Below, in pieces: positions 6,047 through 7,335 of a stretch of DNA of 7,335 bases. The position numbers were made by a program, and so were the translations under genes. This stretch comes from an uncultured Clostridia bacterium (GTDB lineage Bacteria > Bacillota > Clostridia > Oscillospirales > Ruminococcaceae), in contig CANDLP010000112.1 of the NCBI GenBank assembly GCA_947385505.1, forward strand, positions 1 through 7,335, read 5' to 3'. Below the pieces are notes generated by a model that saw only the letters and a list, made by a program, of their open reading frames with translations, was not told the DNA's origin and did no database searches. Positions within the stretch are counted from its first letter, which is position 1. Each line of letters begins with the position of its first letter.

Positions 6047-7240
6047 ATGAAGATAAGAGTAGGTGTTTTTTTCGGCGGAAAAAGCGTTGAACACGAGGTT
6101 TCCGTAATATCGGCGATACAGGCGTATAACGCCTTTGACCGTGAAAAATACGATGTAATCCCCGTATACATCACCAAAGACAACGAATTTTATACAGGGG
6201 AGTATGCGGGAAAAATTGAGGAATACAGGGATATCCCCGCTTTGCTTAAGAAAAGCACCCGTGTTATTATTGTGAACGACGGGGGTAAAACCAAGCTTGT
6301 GCGCTACCCAATGAAAAAATTCGGTGACAGCACGGTGGCGGAAATTGACGTTGCTTTCCCTGTGGTACACGGAACTAATGTGGAGGACGGGGCATTGCAG
6401 GGTTATTTTCAGACCTTGAACATCCCTTATGCAGGCTGTGACGTAGTTTCCTCGGCGGTTGGAATGGATAAATACGTTATGAAGGCGGTTTTAAAGGATA
6501 ACGGAATACCCGTGCTTGACTGTGTTACCGTTACAGCATTGGAGTATGCCGAGGATTCCGATAAAAGGATAGGCGAAATAGAGGAAAGAATAGGTTTTCC
6601 CGCCATAGTGAAGCCCGTAAACTTAGGTTCCAGCGTGGGAATAAAAATCGGAAGGGATAAAGACAGTCTTGCCGAAGCTTTGGATTATGCTTTTACCTTT
6701 TCAGGGAAAGTGTTGGTTGAAAGAGCTGTAACAAATCTGCGGGAGATAAACTGCTCGGTATGCGGTGATAAAGACGAGGCGGAAGCCAGCGAGTGCGAGG
6801 AACCGATAGGAAGCGACGAGATACTGAGTTTTGAGGATAAATATGTAAGCGGCGGAGCAAAGGACTCCAAGTCGAGCGGAATGGCTTCCTTAAAGCGCAA
6901 AATTCCCGCCGATATTTCCGAGGAAATGCGCGGGGAAATACGCGATCTTGCCGTTAAGGCGTTTAAATGTCTCGGCTGTTCGGGCGTTTCGAGAATAGAT
7001 TTTATGATTGACGCCGACGAAGATAAGATTTATTTAAACGAGATAAACACTATTCCCGGAAGTCTTGCCTTTTACCTTTGGGAATCGGTGGGGGTAAAAT
7101 ATCCTCGTCTTCTGGACAAAATGGTTTCTCTTGCTCTTAAAAGAGAAAGGGAAATTAAAAATCTTAACTTTACATTTAAATCCAATATACTTGCCGAAGC
7201 TAAGCTCGGCGGCGTGAAAGGCGGTAAACTCAATGGCTGA
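6047..7240 (+). CDS. ddl: D-alanine--D-alanine ligase
   Basis: Ddl is a cytoplasmic ATP-grasp enzyme that joins two D-alanines into the dipeptide used for the end of the peptidoglycan stem. Visible landmarks are GGKSVEHEVS (10-19, catalytic Glu15), HGTNVEDGALQG (108-119), MDK (140-142), VKPVNLGSSVGI (188-199), FEDKY (262-266), SRIDFM with Arg316 and Asp318, and the metal ligands Glu332 and Asn334 in NEIN. The Lys-Tyr pair at 265-266 matches D-Ala-type ligases. The Arg found in the PGFTSYSR motif of Van-type D-Lac/D-Ser ligases is absent. The last active-site loop reads IPGSLAFYLWE (336-346) instead of the common PGMTxxSLxP, marking a divergent subgroup. At 397 residues it is longer than E. 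coli DdlB (306), with an acidic insertion around 241-260. It is probably co-transcribed with the Mur ligase upstream. The next gene overlaps its last eight bases. Confidence 0.94.
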   Translation: MKIRVGVFFGGKSVEHEVSVISAIQAYNAFDREKYDVIPVYITKDNEFYTGEYAGKIEEYRDIPALLKKSTRVIIVNDGGKTKLVRYPMKKFGDSTVAEIDVAFPVVHGTNVEDGALQGYFQTLNIPYAGCDVVSSAVGMDKYVMKAVLKDNGIPVLDCVTVTALEYAEDSDKRIGEIEERIGFPAIVKPVNLGSSVGIKIGRDKDSLAEALDYAFTFSGKVLVERAVTNLREINCSVCGDKDEAEASECEEPIGSDEILSFEDKYVSGGAKDSKSSGMASLKRKIPADISEEMRGEIRDLAVKAFKCLGCSGVSRIDFMIDADEDKIYLNEINTIPGSLAFYLWESVGVKYPRLLDKMVSLALKREREIKNLNFTFKSNILAEAKLGGVKGGKLNG

Positions 7241-7289
7241 CGAGACTTACATAATAGACCTTGCCTTCGGCACATGGCAGAATCAGATA
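7233..7289 (+). CDS. 5' end of an unidentified gene overlapping ddl (partial)
   Basis: ATG 7233 overlaps the last eight bases of ddl. AAAGGCGG (7217-7224), eight bases upstream, can serve as ribosome site, which suggests translational coupling. Nineteen genuine codons remain: it begins MADETYIIDLAFGTW and then reads QNQI up to the adapter. I do not recognise the family. The frame stays open through the adapter to the end, so an automatic annotation would append about 15 false residues beginning RSEEHTSELQS. Confidence 0.6.
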
Positions 7290-7335
7290 AGATCGGAAGA
7301 GCACACGTCTGAACTCCAGTCACGGAGCGTCATCT
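7290..7335. other. Illumina TruSeq adapter and index contamination at the contig end
   Basis: Bases 7290-7323 match the 34-base TruSeq read-2-side adapter: AGATCGGAAGAGC followed by ACACGTCTGAACTCC and AGTCAC. The next eight bases, GGAGCGTC (7324-7331), sit where the i7 index lies. ATCT (7332-7335) matches the start of the adapter segment after the index. On the - strand this region translates to the well-known adapter artefact MTGVQTCALPI. The biological sequence ends at 7289. Confidence 0.97.

Noticed and set aside
6047..7240. Van-type D-Ala-D-Lac or D-Ala-D-Ser ligase (glycopeptide resistance)
   Set aside because: The PGFTSYSR motif with its arginine is absent, the FEDKY motif fits D-Ala ligases, and no vanH, vanX, vanT or two-component regulator genes are nearby.
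7072..7323. - strand open frame beginning MTGVQTCALPI
   Set aside because: Its start lies in the adapter sequence; this N-terminus is a known adapter translation artefact and the rest is antisense to ddl.

Overview
The window reads like one contig from an anaerobic low-GC Gram-positive bacterium, most likely a member of the Clostridia (Oscillospirales/Ruminococcus-like). This is inferred from the lepA-hemW gene pair, strong purine-rich ribosome binding sites, a textbook sigma-A promoter, AT-rich intergenic DNA and frequent ATA/AGA/AGG/CTT codons. No rRNA or other taxonomic marker was available, so the placement is approximate. All genes lie on the + strand.

Layout: (a) 1-63, the possible tail of an unidentified upstream gene. 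(b) 114-3115, a housekeeping pair: lepA (elongation factor 4) and hemW (radical-SAM family heme chaperone). (c) 3116-3478, a 363-base non-coding stretch with a perfect 16-bp inverted repeat and then a perfect consensus promoter (TTGACA, 17 bp, TATAAT). (d) 3485-7240, a second transcription unit led by that promoter: an alpha/beta hydrolase, a membrane-anchored Mur ligase resembling MurF, and a D-alanine--D-alanine ligase (Ddl). A further gene overlaps the end of ddl and is cut by the contig end. (e) 7290-7335 is not biological: it is Illumina TruSeq adapter plus index sequence left on the contig end.

The second unit is the most interesting part. Ddl makes D-Ala-D-Ala, and MurF-type enzymes attach that dipeptide to the peptidoglycan stem peptide. 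Here, however, the Mur ligase lacks the usual N-terminal UDP-sugar-binding domain and carries about five membrane helices instead. It also ends in a tail unlike ordinary MurF. This suggests, as inference only, a membrane-linked substrate or an accessory cell-envelope role, with the hydrolase acting on a related substrate. Between the Mur ligase and ddl lies a roughly 109-base block of nested inverted repeats that looks like a small palindromic repeat or MITE-like insertion in an otherwise tight operon.

Two start codons need care. The hydrolase probably starts at TTG 3485. ddl starts at ATG 6047, not at an in-frame ATG 168 bases upstream that would translate through the palindromic block.
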